Below, in pieces: positions 25,909-34,803 of a stretch of DNA of 53,315 nt. The notes beneath the pieces were generated by a model that saw only the letters and a program-made list of their open reading frames with translations, did not search any database and had not been told where the DNA came from. The position numbers were made by a program, and so were the translations under genes. How positions within the stretch are numbered: the stretch's first letter is position 1; the number at the start of each line of letters is the position of its first letter. Source of the stretch: Geitlerinema sp. BBD 1991-9. Its GTDB lineage: Bacteria > Cyanobacteriota > Cyanobacteriia > Cyanobacteriales > Geitlerinemataceae. The stretch covers positions 1 to 53,315 of the forward strand of contig LWRO01000049.1 in NCBI GenBank assembly GCA_001657325.1, in the 5' to 3' direction.

Positions 25909-26388
25909 ATGGCTATTCCTGCTGGGTTGATTATCGCGATCGTTACGGTTATCGTCGCCGTCGTCACCAATCGAGGACTGAGCGCTAACGATATGCGCTG
26001 GTTTAACCGCCTTCAACGTCCTCCTTGGTTAACGTTTGAAGGTGCAATTCCTCTGATTTGGACGATTATTTTTATCTGCGGTGCGTGGTCTGCGGTGTGG
26101 GTGTGGAACGCCGACCCCGGAAGTTTGCAAACTTGGGTGTTGATGGCGTACTACCTGGTTTTGGAACTGATCGCGCTGCTGTATACCCGAGTGATGTGTC
26201 GATCGAGGAGCTTGCGTATTGGTACAATTATCGGAGGTACGGGGGCAATGCTCAGTATCATGCTGGCGATCGCAATTCAGCCGATTTCAACCGTTGCCAC
26301 CTTGCTACTGTGTCCTTATATCCTCTGGAGTCCAGTAGGAACTTATACGACTTGGGCGATGATTCGCTACAACCCCGAAGATCGATAA
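25909..26388 (+). CDS. tspO: TspO/MBR family tryptophan-rich sensory protein
   Basis: This 159-residue membrane protein has five helices and the family signatures WFNRLQRPPWLTFEG, LIWTIIFICGAWSAVWVW and CPYILWSPVGTYTTWAMI. TspO proteins bind tetrapyrroles and other hydrophobic ligands and modulate pigment and stress responses; divergence from chlP is suggestive but not proof of a link. ATG 25909 is chosen because earlier codons (from 25804) lie in heptamer repeats. No Shine-Dalgarno precedes it. The next gene starts 3 nt after the stop, so the two form an operon. Confidence 0.88.
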   Translation: MAIPAGLIIAIVTVIVAVVTNRGLSANDMRWFNRLQRPPWLTFEGAIPLIWTIIFICGAWSAVWVWNADPGSLQTWVLMAYYLVLELIALLYTRVMCRSRSLRIGTIIGGTGAMLSIMLAIAIQPISTVATLLLCPYILWSPVGTYTTWAMIRYNPEDR

Positions 26389-26391
26389 CGA

Positions 26392-27525
26392 ATGATTCCT
26401 GAAATTTCCTCGATCGAAATCGCACAGTTAGCATCGGGTGACTGTCTTTCAATTCAAGTTTATAAGTTCTGCGGTGCAACCCCCGGTAAAAAAGCTTATT
26501 TACAAGCGAACCTTCACGGTGCAGAAATTGTTGGCAATGCTGTCGTCCAACAACTGTTTGAATTCTTCAGCGACCTCGATAAAACGCAGCTGCAAGGTGA
26601 AATTTGGATGGTTCCGGCGTGTAATCCCCTGGCCACGAACCAGCGCTCGCATCATTTTTCAAGCGGACGATATAATCCCTATGATGGGACAGATTGGAAT
26701 CGTATTTTTTGGGATTACGAAAAACAAATTGACGATATTGAAGATTTTGCCCGAACACAGCTCGACTTCGACACAAAGACAATTCGGAAAAATTTCCTCG
26801 ATCGAATCCTGCAAGAATTTTCTCGTCTGACTCAAAAAATCGATGCTCCGAGTAGCGTTCCCTTTGACGAGCGTTATCGGTATACGCTTCAATCTCTTTG
26901 CATCGATGCCGATTACGTGATTGACATTCATAGCAGTACAAATCGATCGATCGACTATCTTTACTGTTTTCAAACTCGAGAAGAAAGCGCCAAATATTTT
27001 TTATTGAATTATGGAATTTTACTCAATGAATATGACGGAGATGCGTTTGACGAAGCGTTTTTAAAACCTTGGCTTGCCCTCGAAAAACAACTCGAAAAAC
27101 TTGGCAAATCGACTTATTTCGATATCGAGTCTTGGACACTCGAACTTGGCTCTGGAATGGAAATGAATCCCGATTCCGTTTATCGAGGCGTTCGCGGCAT
27201 TAAAAACTATTTAACAGGGAAGAAAATGCTAGATCTTTCTGGATTTCCACTCGTACAAACCTTGAATCAAACCGTCTATTTTTTTTCAAAAAGCCAATTC
27301 AAAAAATATTACGCTTCCCGAGGTGGTATCGTACAGTCGAGAGTGATTTTGGGTACTATTGTTAAACCCGGACAGCTTCTTTATCAATTACTCGTCATCA
27401 CCAGTCGAAGCCCTAAAGTGGTAGAAGTTCGGGCGGAAAAAGCTGGGATGGTCTTCGATTTATCGACGAACCACGCAGTCAATCAAGGGGAATACGTTCT
27501 CAGCATTTGGGAGCAAGCTCGATAA
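26392..27525 (+). CDS. Zinc-dependent AstE/AspA (succinylglutamate desuccinylase/aspartoacylase) family hydrolase
   Basis: The 377-residue protein has the M14-type zinc site of the family: NLHGAEIVGN (His and Glu ligands) and DYVIDIHSS (third ligand His). The likely catalytic Glu is in WTLELGSG. A C-terminal beta-domain (about 290-375; RGGIVQSRVILGTIVKPGQLLYQ) resembles the biotinyl-lipoyl-like cap of this family. It would remove an acyl group from an amine; the substrate is unknown, and arginine catabolism is not implied, since no ast genes are present. It is co-transcribed with tspO (3-nt spacing). Codon use is more AT-rich than in its neighbours, hinting at different ancestry. Confidence 0.82.
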   Translation: MIPEISSIEIAQLASGDCLSIQVYKFCGATPGKKAYLQANLHGAEIVGNAVVQQLFEFFSDLDKTQLQGEIWMVPACNPLATNQRSHHFSSGRYNPYDGTDWNRIFWDYEKQIDDIEDFARTQLDFDTKTIRKNFLDRILQEFSRLTQKIDAPSSVPFDERYRYTLQSLCIDADYVIDIHSSTNRSIDYLYCFQTREESAKYFLLNYGILLNEYDGDAFDEAFLKPWLALEKQLEKLGKSTYFDIESWTLELGSGMEMNPDSVYRGVRGIKNYLTGKKMLDLSGFPLVQTLNQTVYFFSKSQFKKYYASRGGIVQSRVILGTIVKPGQLLYQLLVITSRSPKVVEVRAEKAGMVFDLSTNHAVNQGEYVLSIWEQAR

Positions 27526-28203
27526 CGGGTTCTTGTTGTCATCGGGGTTCGCGGGCGAGTACGTTTTCATTATTGAAGGAGTAAGCTATAGAAAGAAAAT
27601 TCTCCCGTTTACCACAGATGTTCGATTTTAGATTTTTTTACTAGATTTCTTTACAATCTGCTCGATCTCGATCGAAACGCAACATATGGATCTGTTGGAA
27701 TTGCGGTGGTATTGGATTGCCTATGATACCAATATCATTGTCGGAGCGAACGGCCGTTCGCCCCGACGCCAACGGTTTCGGAATTTCATAAACTCGGCGC
27801 GATTCTCATTCCGATACGCTTCGCGAACGCACTAACTCCAACAGACTCCAACATATTAATAAAAAATAGTTGCAATAATGAAGATCGATGAACGACACTG
27901 GTGTCATCTGACAATCATAACAGACAATTTGAGTGGTTCGATCTCACAATTTTAGCGAACAATTGTTAGCATTACGAGATCGACCTTCGGCACTGAGTTC
28001 CAGAGCATTTATCGATCTCATCCTCTCAAGTTGTTTTTCTGACCGAACGCGATCGATTCAAACCGCTCGCTCCTGCCAAACGTAATGAATTTACAATTTG
28101 GTGAAACACTTATGGACGGGGAGCGCGCAAAACGTAGTGAACTCCTTCTTTTTTTTCGATCGAATTTCACTAATTTTCACAAGTCTTTGGGAACCCACTG
28201 CTT
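27526..28203. other. Long intergenic region holding a family B element
   Basis: These 678 bases contain no convincing gene in any frame. They are AT-rich and include the family B element at 27688-27848. The remainder shows only scattered CGATCG palindromes. It lies between the 3' ends of two convergent units. Confidence 0.6.
27688..27848 (+). mobile_element. Family B palindromic miniature element, copy B (161 bp, 8-bp target duplication)
   Basis: The element starts GGATCTGTTGGAATTGCGGT and ends CTCCAACAGACTC, and is flanked by CAACATAT at 27680-27687 and 27849-27856. The central palindrome (27740-27767) has one mismatch. The left arm matches copy A in inverted orientation, and AATATC-TTGT before the palindrome matches copy C. 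The extra 60 bp on the right (TTTCATAAACTC...) make it longer than copy A. Confidence 0.78.
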
Positions 28204-28488
28204 TTACACCATAAAATTCGCGAACATCTGAGCTTTCAAACGCGCCCCCACTTCCGTAACGTGAACGCCATCCTCAAAATATTGAAGCTCTCGCGGAAAC
28301 ATAGAGGCAAAATCGAACAAACTGGCATTGTGCGTTCGGGCAATATTTTTTAAAACCTCGTTATGTTCTGCGATCGCAATTTGATATTCTTCCGAAGCCG
28401 CACGGGGGGAGAGTTCGAGATCGGAAAATAACAGGTCTGTTCGCAAGGTAGCAGGAAAAAGCAACGGACTTGTCATCCAACCCTCCAT
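28204..28488 (-). pseudogene. C-terminal remnant of an SGNH/GDSL-type hydrolase
   Basis: The 94 codons from ATG 28488 read like the last part of an SGNH hydrolase. A Pro-Leu-Leu-Phe strand comes first, then helix EEYQIAIAEHNEVLKNIART, then LFDFASMFP. The catalytic DxxH block is FEDGVHVTEVGARLKAQ. The nucleophile GDS block and the Gly/Asn blocks are missing; a full protein has 200 or more residues. Before the family A insertion (28494-28593), its ATG would have overlapped the cyclase stop as TAATG, so the truncated gene was already fused directly behind the cyclase. A standalone function is unlikely. Confidence 0.65.
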
Positions 28489-28493
28489 TACGG

Positions 28494-28593
28494 GGTACAT
28501 CTCAATTTCGTAGAATGACCCCTCCGCCTTCGACACCTCCCCTTAGCCAGGGGAGGAGGGGTGGGGTTGCGATTGAAAAAGTGAGATGCACCC
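28494..28593 (+). mobile_element. Family A miniature element, copy 2 (100 bp, 9-bp target duplication)
   Basis: The element starts GGTACATCTCAATTTCG and ends AAGTGAGATGCACCC, and is flanked by the exact repeat CCATTACGG at 28485-28493 and 28594-28602. The right repeat contains the stop codon of the cyclase gene, so the insertion hit the junction between that gene and the SGNH remnant. It has the same orientation as copy 1. Confidence 0.85.
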
Positions 28594-28596
28594 CCA

Positions 28597-31500
28597 TTAC
28601 GGTTCGACGACAAACGTTAACACCGTTTCGTCAATCCCTTTCAAGTGCAAGGGACGAAACTTTGTAATTTCCGCTTCGTCGAGATAGTCCGCCACCGCCG
28701 CCGAAACGAGAATCTGTCCCGGTTCCGCCACTTCCTGTAACCGCGATGCGATGTTGACGCTCGGGCCGATCGCCGTGTAATCCGATCGATCTTCCGAACC
28801 AAACATTCCGACGACCACAGTTCCTTGGTGAACGCCACAGCGAAACTGTACCGGATTGAGTCCCTGCGCGATCCATTGCAAGTTCAATCGATCGAGTTCT
28901 CGATACATATTTCGCGCCGCCTCGATCGATTTTTGCACCTGTTCGTGGGGTTTCATCTCCTCCGGTGCGCCGAAAATCGCCACGATCGCGTCGCCGATGA
29001 ATTTATCGACCGTTCCCCCCGCCTCAAAAATTGCCTGCGTCATCGCTGACAAATATTCGTTGAGAACTTGCGCCACTCGTTTCGATCGAAGCGTGTTCGC
29101 CAACTGCGTGAACCCGACAATATCCGTAAACACGATCGTCACCAAACGCGGTTCGGGGCTTAAATCGAGTTCCAAGTTGCCCTGCGCTGCATTCCGAACC
29201 AGCGACGGCGGGAGAAACCGCTTTAACACGGATTCCGTCAAATAGGAATTCAACTGCGCGATCTGGCGTTCCTTCTCCTTCAACGCCAAGAGATTGCGAA
29301 CTTGCGCTAAAAGTTCTCGATCGTTAAACGGTTTCGCCAAATACGCATCTGCACCCTGTTCCATACTTTCGAGGCGCGTGTCCTCGTTTGCCTTCGCCGT
29401 CAGCAACACGATGGGGATTCCCTGCAAATCGGGGTCTTGGCGCACCGATACAATCAAATCTAACCCCGACACCAACGGCATCATCAAATCCGTGACGATC
29501 GCGTCGGGACGATTTCGTTTCACCAAACTCAACCCCTCAGCACCGTTGCGCGCGAGAAGTACTTTATACCCCGCACGTTTGAGAACATCTGCCACGTACA
29601 ACCGTAAATCCCGGTTGTCATCGACGAATAAGACTGTGAGGGGGTGAGGGGGTGAGGGGGCGATTTCTCCCTTGTCCCCCTTTACAGTGAGCAGTGAACA
29701 GTGAGGAGTGAGCAGTGAGTCGTTGTCACTGTTCACTGTAATGTTTCCCTTGTCCCCCCATCCGGTCATTTCCTCGTCCGACTCCACATCGGCCAGTTCT
29801 ACACTGAGGCGATTCGGCTCGAGTTCCATAGGGACTTCCAAAACTCGATCGACATCCAAATGCGCTCGTCCGACGGGAAGCCAAACGCTAAACGTACTCC
29901 CTTTGTCGATGGCGGATTCAACGGAAATCTGACCTCCGTGCAGTTCCACGAGTTCTTTCACCAACGCCAATCCTAACCCGCTTCCCTCGTAAGAGCGATT
30001 CACCGATCCTTCTGCTTGATAAAATCGATCGAACAAATGGGGAATTCGATCGGGACGAATCCCAATCCCCGTATCTCGCACTCGCAACAAACAATGTTCG
30101 CCAACGGCTTGCACGGAAACCTCGATTTCACCTTCTGGCGAGGTGAATTTCATCGCGTTGGATAGCAAGTTGTAGAGGACTTTGTCGAACTTGTCGAGAT
30201 CGAGATACAGCGGCGGACAGGTTTCCAAGCGTTCCAGCAGCATCAACCCTTTTCTCTCGCAGTACGGACGAAACGACTCTAAGGTGTGCCGCACGAAGTC
30301 CACGAAATCGCAGGGACGAAAGCAGGGCTGCATCCGCTTGGCATCGAGCCGTTGAATGTCGAGAAGTTGGTTGACCAAGCGCAACAAACGCCGACAATTT
30401 CGCAACGCGATCGAAGCACGATCGACCGTCAGCGGAACTTGACCGGCGACTGACGATTCTAGCGGCCCCATCATCAGCGTTAACGGCGTGCGGAACTCGT
30501 GAGATACGTTTTGAAAAAACTCCGTTTTCTGTCGATCGAGTTCTAACAATCGCTCCGCCTGTTGGCGCGTTTTTTGATACAACCGCGCTTGCTGAACCGC
30601 GATGGCGGCTTGAGCGGCTACCGCTTGCGCCAGAGAGACTTCTTGGGGATGCCAAGTACGCGGTCGATCGTTCTGTCGCAGCGAAATACTGCCGATAATA
30701 CGACCGTCACAGAGGAGGGGAACGACGAGGAGAGCGCGAGCGTGGTGGTGAAAGGGTTGTGGGTCGTGGTTATCCCACTGCCCGTCTAGATCGGAAACAA
30801 CGACCGGATCTCGCGTGTCGAGGAGTTTTTGGAGAACGGGGTTTCCGGCGATGGGGACTAACGATTGCGGCAGGGGTGAGATCGCGCTTCCCTCTACCCC
30901 TCTAAGATGGGGTGGGGGGGGTTCTTGCGTGTACAGTCCCGCACACTGAACGAATTCGTCGTCTTCCGTCCACAGTGACAGGGCGCATCCGTCGGCGTTC
31001 AGTGCTTTTCCGAGTTGTTCGGTGATGGCGGCAAAAATATCGGGTGGATTGAGGCTCGATCGAATAGCAGCCGTAATGGCGTTAATCAAGCGCTCCCGTT
31101 GAGCGAGGGCTTGCATCTGCTCGTAGGTTTTCGCCTGTGCCAGCGCCAACGCTGCTTGTTCGGCGACCATCACCACCAGTTGCACCTCGTCGTCCTGCCA
31201 AATTCTCGGTTCGCCGCACTGATGCAGGACGAGAACGGCCACGAGGGAGAGTTCCCCCGGTCGATCGTAAGCACGAGCGCTGAGGGGAACGACGAGACTC
31301 GATCGAATGTTCGCTTGTCGATAGATATCGGCTAAATCGGGCTTTTCAGCAATGCGATCGTCGGCGTTCACGTCCGTGATGACCGCGATGTCATCCGTTT
31401 GCCAAAGGGTACGAGCGAGGATGGGGTCGAGGGGTTCGCCAGAATCGTCTCGCTTGAGGTGAGGCGGTAGTGAGGGACCCGCGTATCCGAACCATTCCGA

Positions 31501-32076
31501 GGTCATCGCCTCGTCTTGGCAAGATCGCAGAATACAGCAACTCACCTCAAACATTTGACCCACCGTTTCAACGATGGTTTGTAAAATTTGTCGGTGGTTT
31601 GTCCTCGATCGAATCGTATTTGTCACGGCGTTCAGGAGCGATTCTTGGCGCAGGGTGCGACAGAGTTGCTCGGTTCGCGCTTTGAGAACGTTGTGGGTAT
31701 CGACCGCTTGACGGACGACCGCTTTGAGATCTTCAACGCTCCAGGGTTTCGTAACGTACTTAAAAACTTTACCGCTGTTAATCGCTTCGACGAGGTCGTC
31801 CACGTCGGTGTAGGCGGTGAGAATAATGCGGATAACGTCGGGATATTGGGTCGCTGTCAGGCTGAGAAATTCCGTCCCGCTCATTTTAGGCATCCGCTGG
31901 TCGGAAACGATGACCGCGATCTCGCTATCCCGAGCTAGACAGGAGAGGGCTTCTTGTCCGCTCGTGGCTTTGATGACCGTGTAGGTTGGGTACAGCACGC
32001 GCTCGAGCAGATCGAGATTGTCGGATTCGTCATCGACAACCAAGATTTTTGGCTTGCGGTTCTCTCGAGCTGTCAT
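28597..32076 (-). CDS. cyaC: CyaC-type hybrid sensor kinase / adenylate cyclase (REC-GAF-GAF-HK-REC-cyclase)
   Basis: This 1159-residue protein combines phosphorelay and cAMP synthesis. REC1 (about 10-125) has VVDDESDN and phospho-Asp in VSDQRMPKMSG. Two GAF domains (about 165-310 and 340-495) follow. The His kinase has the H-box NVSHEFRTPLTLM, N-box NLLSNAMKF, and G-boxes DTGIGI and GSGLGLALVKEL. REC2 (about 815-935) has FVDDNRD and DLMMPLVSG. A class III cyclase (about 985-1159) has metal Asp in FTDIVGFT and GDAIVAIFG, the Lys of DKFIGD that favours ATP, and SVNIASRL with transition-state Asn and Arg. This order matches CyaC of Spirulina and Anabaena. A repeat-derived linker lies between kinase and REC2. 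Input signal unknown. Confidence 0.9.
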   Translation of the reverse strand: MTARENRKPKILVVDDESDNLDLLERVLYPTYTVIKATSGQEALSCLARDSEIAVIVSDQRMPKMSGTEFLSLTATQYPDVIRIILTAYTDVDDLVEAINSGKVFKYVTKPWSVEDLKAVVRQAVDTHNVLKARTEQLCRTLRQESLLNAVTNTIRSRTNHRQILQTIVETVGQMFEVSCCILRSCQDEAMTSEWFGYAGPSLPPHLKRDDSGEPLDPILARTLWQTDDIAVITDVNADDRIAEKPDLADIYRQANIRSSLVVPLSARAYDRPGELSLVAVLVLHQCGEPRIWQDDEVQLVVMVAEQAALALAQAKTYEQMQALAQRERLINAITAAIRSSLNPPDIFAAITEQLGKALNADGCALSLWTEDDEFVQCAGLYTQEPPPPHLRGVEGSAISPLPQSLVPIAGNPVLQKLLDTRDPVVVSDLDGQWDNHDPQPFHHHARALLVVPLLCDGRIIGSISLRQNDRPRTWHPQEVSLAQAVAAQAAIAVQQARLYQKTRQQAERLLELDRQKTEFFQNVSHEFRTPLTLMMGPLESSVAGQVPLTVDRASIALRNCRRLLRLVNQLLDIQRLDAKRMQPCFRPCDFVDFVRHTLESFRPYCERKGLMLLERLETCPPLYLDLDKFDKVLYNLLSNAMKFTSPEGEIEVSVQAVGEHCLLRVRDTGIGIRPDRIPHLFDRFYQAEGSVNRSYEGSGLGLALVKELVELHGGQISVESAIDKGSTFSVWLPVGRAHLDVDRVLEVPMELEPNRLSVELADVESDEEMTGWGDKGNITVNSDNDSLLTPHCSLLTVKGDKGEIAPSPPHPLTVLFVDDNRDLRLYVADVLKRAGYKVLLARNGAEGLSLVKRNRPDAIVTDLMMPLVSGLDLIVSVRQDPDLQGIPIVLLTAKANEDTRLESMEQGADAYLAKPFNDRELLAQVRNLLALKEKERQIAQLNSYLTESVLKRFLPPSLVRNAAQGNLELDLSPEPRLVTIVFTDIVGFTQLANTLRSKRVAQVLNEYLSAMTQAIFEAGGTVDKFIGDAIVAIFGAPEEMKPHEQVQKSIEAARNMYRELDRLNLQWIAQGLNPVQFRCGVHQGTVVVGMFGSEDRSDYTAIGPSVNIASRLQEVAEPGQILVSAAVADYLDEAEITKFRPLHLKGIDETVLTFVVEP
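29666..29758 (-). repeat. In-frame short-repeat insert inside cyaC
   Basis: Between the kinase and REC2 coding regions, a stretch of degenerate heptamers (GTGAGCA/GTGAACA; reverse of the type before tspO) is bounded by near-identical TCTCCCTTGTCCCCC (29666-29680) and TTTCCCTTGTCCCCC (29744-29758). It reads in frame as a linker (DNDSLLTPHCSLLTVKGDKG), so the repeat expanded within the coding sequence without breaking it. Confidence 0.75.
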
Positions 32077-32522
32077 TCACGGAAAGTACGGCTGCATGGC
32101 AGTCAGACCTGGTATATCGGAAAGGACGCTGCGAGTTACCGGGCTGGCCCGAGGCTTTGCCCTTACGGTAGACTCGCGCGGTTACGTTAGAATTTTGGCG
32201 TTTTCCGATCGTTGGGTTCGATCGTAAGTATAGCGAAAGTCGAGCGCGTCCTCAGATGAGAACGACTCAGCTCACCGACAATGATTCACCTACAATAGAG
32301 TTTCAGGGGCGTTTCGAGATCGAAGTTTGTGACGCTCGACGACTTCTCAACGGGTTAAGTGTCCGTTCCAGAGTTATTGCTGGAGCTGTCAGCTTTTGTA
32401 CTCCGATTCAAGCAGGAGATCGCTATGCTTGTAACTTTCCAGTTATGGCGAATTGCGCCGATCGAGTCGAGCCGCCGATGCGTGCTGAAGCGATCGAGCG
32501 CTTACGCTGCTAGGAGCGCGTC
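32077..32522. other. Divergent intergenic region between cyaC and the GNAT gene
   Basis: These 446 bases separate two divergent genes and should hold both promoters. No strong -35/-10 pair could be picked by eye. Open frames here (for example 32256-32513) lack a ribosome binding site and family resemblance. The end carries AGGAG (32512-32516), the ribosome binding site of the next gene. Confidence 0.4.
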
Positions 32523-33137
32523 GTGAACTGGGATCGTTGCCTCCGCACCAGTGCTGGGACGAAGGGAATTTTGCCGATTTCCGAGGTGTCTTGTGTGGTT
32601 CGCCCGGCTCGGGAAGCCGATCTGTGGGTACTGTCGAGTATTTTGGCGAACAGTTTTCACCCGAATAGCAGTTGGCATCGTTGGCTGTATCCGTTCGTGC
32701 GACTGGGAATTTACGAGGACTTGCGACATCGACTGCGAGATACAACGATTTCTTCTGTCTGTTTGGTTGCCGCTGTGGTTTCTCAACACGGCGATCGATC
32801 GATCGAAGAGCTGGCGGGAACGGTCGAACTGAGTTTGAAAACACCGTCGCTCTTTTTGCCCTCCGGTCAACAGTATCCTTACATTTCAAATTTGGCTGTG
32901 CGAGCAGAATGCCGTCGTCGTGGTCTTGCCCGGCAACTGCTGACGGCCTGCGAACAACAGGCCGTTGAATGGGGGTTTGCCCATCTCTACTTACACGTTT
33001 TGGAAGATAACAGTCGCGCCCGCCCCCTTTACGACAAGTTGGGCTATCGATTGCACCGCGTCGAATCGACGTTGGCATCGGCTTGGTTCGGACAACCCCG
33101 GCGGCTATTCCTTCACAAATCCCTAAAACGCTCTTAA
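32523..33137 (+). CDS. GNAT-family N-acetyltransferase
   Basis: This 204-residue protein transfers an acetyl group from acetyl-CoA to an unknown amine. The fold is indicated by a first strand (SCVVRPAREADLWVLSSIL), a central strand (QYPYISNLAVRAECRRRGLARQLL) with the acetyl-CoA-binding RxxGLA motif, and the final LHVLEDNSRARPLYDKLGYRLHR. The start is GTG, supported by AGGAG 6 nt upstream. It resembles plastid/cyanobacterial GNATs with an extended N-terminal part. The substrate (protein or small molecule) is not identifiable. Confidence 0.85.
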   Translation: MNWDRCLRTSAGTKGILPISEVSCVVRPAREADLWVLSSILANSFHPNSSWHRWLYPFVRLGIYEDLRHRLRDTTISSVCLVAAVVSQHGDRSIEELAGTVELSLKTPSLFLPSGQQYPYISNLAVRAECRRRGLARQLLTACEQQAVEWGFAHLYLHVLEDNSRARPLYDKLGYRLHRVESTLASAWFGQPRRLFLHKSLKRS

Positions 33138-33164
33138 TCGATCGAGGCGTGTTGGGTTCGATGG

Positions 33165-33278
33165 GGTGCATCTCCACTTTTGAGATCTCAACCCCTCCGC
33201 CTTCGGCGGAGGGGTTCCGAGCGCTCAGTTGAGCCGTCGAGGCGCGGAGGGGTCATTCTCCGAAATTGAGATACACCC
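33165..33278 (-). mobile_element. Family A miniature element, copy 3 (114 bp, inverted, 9-10-bp target duplication)
   Basis: The element reads inverted relative to copies 1 and 2: it begins GGTGCATCTCCACTTTTGAG and ends CGAAATTGAGATACACCC. It is flanked by GGTTCGATGG at 33155-33164 and 33279-33288. The middle contains a strong hairpin, CCCCTCCGCC/GGCGGAGGGG (33192-33214). It sits between the GNAT gene and moeA without damaging either. Confidence 0.83.
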
Positions 33279-33466
33279 GGTTCGATGGCTTCTGTTTGTC
33301 GCCGAAATTCGCACAATTGATTCGCACAACTTACAAGTCTTGAAAAGGGTTTTGAGAAGCGTCCTGAGGATCGGAACGTTCGAGCGTTAGGTTTTCCCAA
33401 AATATCTTGCTCGATCGATCCACCATACGCCACCATAAAAAGATACAAACTGTGCCACACCTGCCT

Positions 33467-34729
33467 ATGCTTCCCGTCAAAGAGGCAGAACGCCTCATTT
33501 TCCATGCCGTTCGTTCCCTCAATGCCGATCGAAACGCGGAAGTCGTCAACCTCCTCGATGCAACGGGGCGAATTCTCGCGTCTCCCGTCACCAGTAAACT
33601 CGACTTCCCCCACTGGGATAATTCGGCGATGGATGGTTATGCAGTGCGTTTCGCCGATGTGGAAGGATGCAGCGACAGTCAACCCGCCGTTTTAGACATT
33701 GTCAAAGAAATTCCCGCCGGAACCCCTCCGCAGAAAACGCTGCAACTGGGACAAGCTGCCCGCATTCTCACGGGTTCCATGATGCCAGAGGGTGCGGATA
33801 CTGTGGTGATGCAGGAAAATACTCGTCGGGACGGCGATCGAATTTCGGTTCTCGTTCCCCCAGAACGATCCGGTCAGTTCGTTCGCCATCGCGGGACGTT
33901 TTACCAAGCGGGAACGCCACTCCTCGAAGCCGGCGTGAGGCTGCAAGCCGCCGACATCGCCGTGTTAGCCGCCGCACAAGCGACGAAAGTCTGCGTGTTT
34001 CGCAAACCCCGCGTCGCCATTCTTTCGACGGGAAGCGAGTTAGTCTCTCCGGAACAACCCCTCAAACCCGGTCAAATTGTAGACTCCAATCAATACGCCC
34101 TCGCGTCTTGGTTAGCGGCGTTGGGAATGGAACCCCTGCGGGTTGGTATTATCGAAGACCATCCAGCCACGCTGAAGTATTCGATCTCCGAGGCATTAAC
34201 TTGGGGTGATGTCGTCGTTTCGACGGGTGGCGTATCGGTGGGAGATTACGATTATATCGATCGAATTTTAGAGGAACTCGGCGGCGATCTCCTGGTTCGA
34301 TCGGTGGCCGTCAAACCGGGAAAACCGCTCACTGTTGCCCAGTTTCCCAAGCAACACACTCTCTATTTCGGCTTACCGGGAAATCCCGTTTCAGCATTGG
34401 TGAGTTGTTGGCGGTTCGTGAAACCCGCGCTGTTGAAGTTGGCGGGGTTGCGTCGGGGATGGGAACCCGTTTTTACCAAGGCTAAAACGCGCGTCGAACT
34501 GCGCTCGGGAGGCGGACGAGAAACCTATCTTTGGGGTCGGCTTTTGGCAACGGAGGGAGGATTGGAATTTGAAATTCCGGGGGGAAGTTTCAGTTCGGGG
34601 AATTTGATTAATTTGATGCAAACGAACGGCTGTGCTGTGCTTCCCGTGGGAACGAAGCGGGTTGAAGCTGGGGCAACGGTTTCGGTGTTGTGGGTGGATG
34701 CGCCGATTGGTAGTGTCGGGTCTGAGTGA
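33467..34729 (+). CDS. moeA: Molybdopterin molybdenumtransferase
   Basis: The enzyme inserts molybdate into adenylylated molybdopterin to make Moco. It has 420 residues from ATG 33467; the in-frame TTG at 33407 is less likely because the family begins MLPVKEAERLI. Motifs are DFPHWDNSAMDGYAVRF, ARILTGSMMPEGADTVVMQE, VAILSTGSELV, GQIVDSNQYAL, VVSTGGVSVGDYDYI and FGLPGNPVSALVSCWRFV. No other mo genes are nearby. It supports molybdoenzymes such as nitrate reductase elsewhere in the genome. Confidence 0.93.
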   Translation: MLPVKEAERLIFHAVRSLNADRNAEVVNLLDATGRILASPVTSKLDFPHWDNSAMDGYAVRFADVEGCSDSQPAVLDIVKEIPAGTPPQKTLQLGQAARILTGSMMPEGADTVVMQENTRRDGDRISVLVPPERSGQFVRHRGTFYQAGTPLLEAGVRLQAADIAVLAAAQATKVCVFRKPRVAILSTGSELVSPEQPLKPGQIVDSNQYALASWLAALGMEPLRVGIIEDHPATLKYSISEALTWGDVVVSTGGVSVGDYDYIDRILEELGGDLLVRSVAVKPGKPLTVAQFPKQHTLYFGLPGNPVSALVSCWRFVKPALLKLAGLRRGWEPVFTKAKTRVELRSGGGRETYLWGRLLATEGGLEFEIPGGSFSSGNLINLMQTNGCAVLPVGTKRVEAGATVSVLWVDAPIGSVGSE

Positions 34730-34803
34730 CGATCGACTTCTGTTCGATACCGTCCTTGACCTCCGAAACTCTCCCGAAACCCATCTTCTCGAGCCATCCC
34801 CCT

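Noticed and set aside
32256-32513. 85-codon open frame between cyaC and the GNAT gene
   Set aside because: It has no ribosome binding site, no recognisable domain, and sits in the divergent promoter region.
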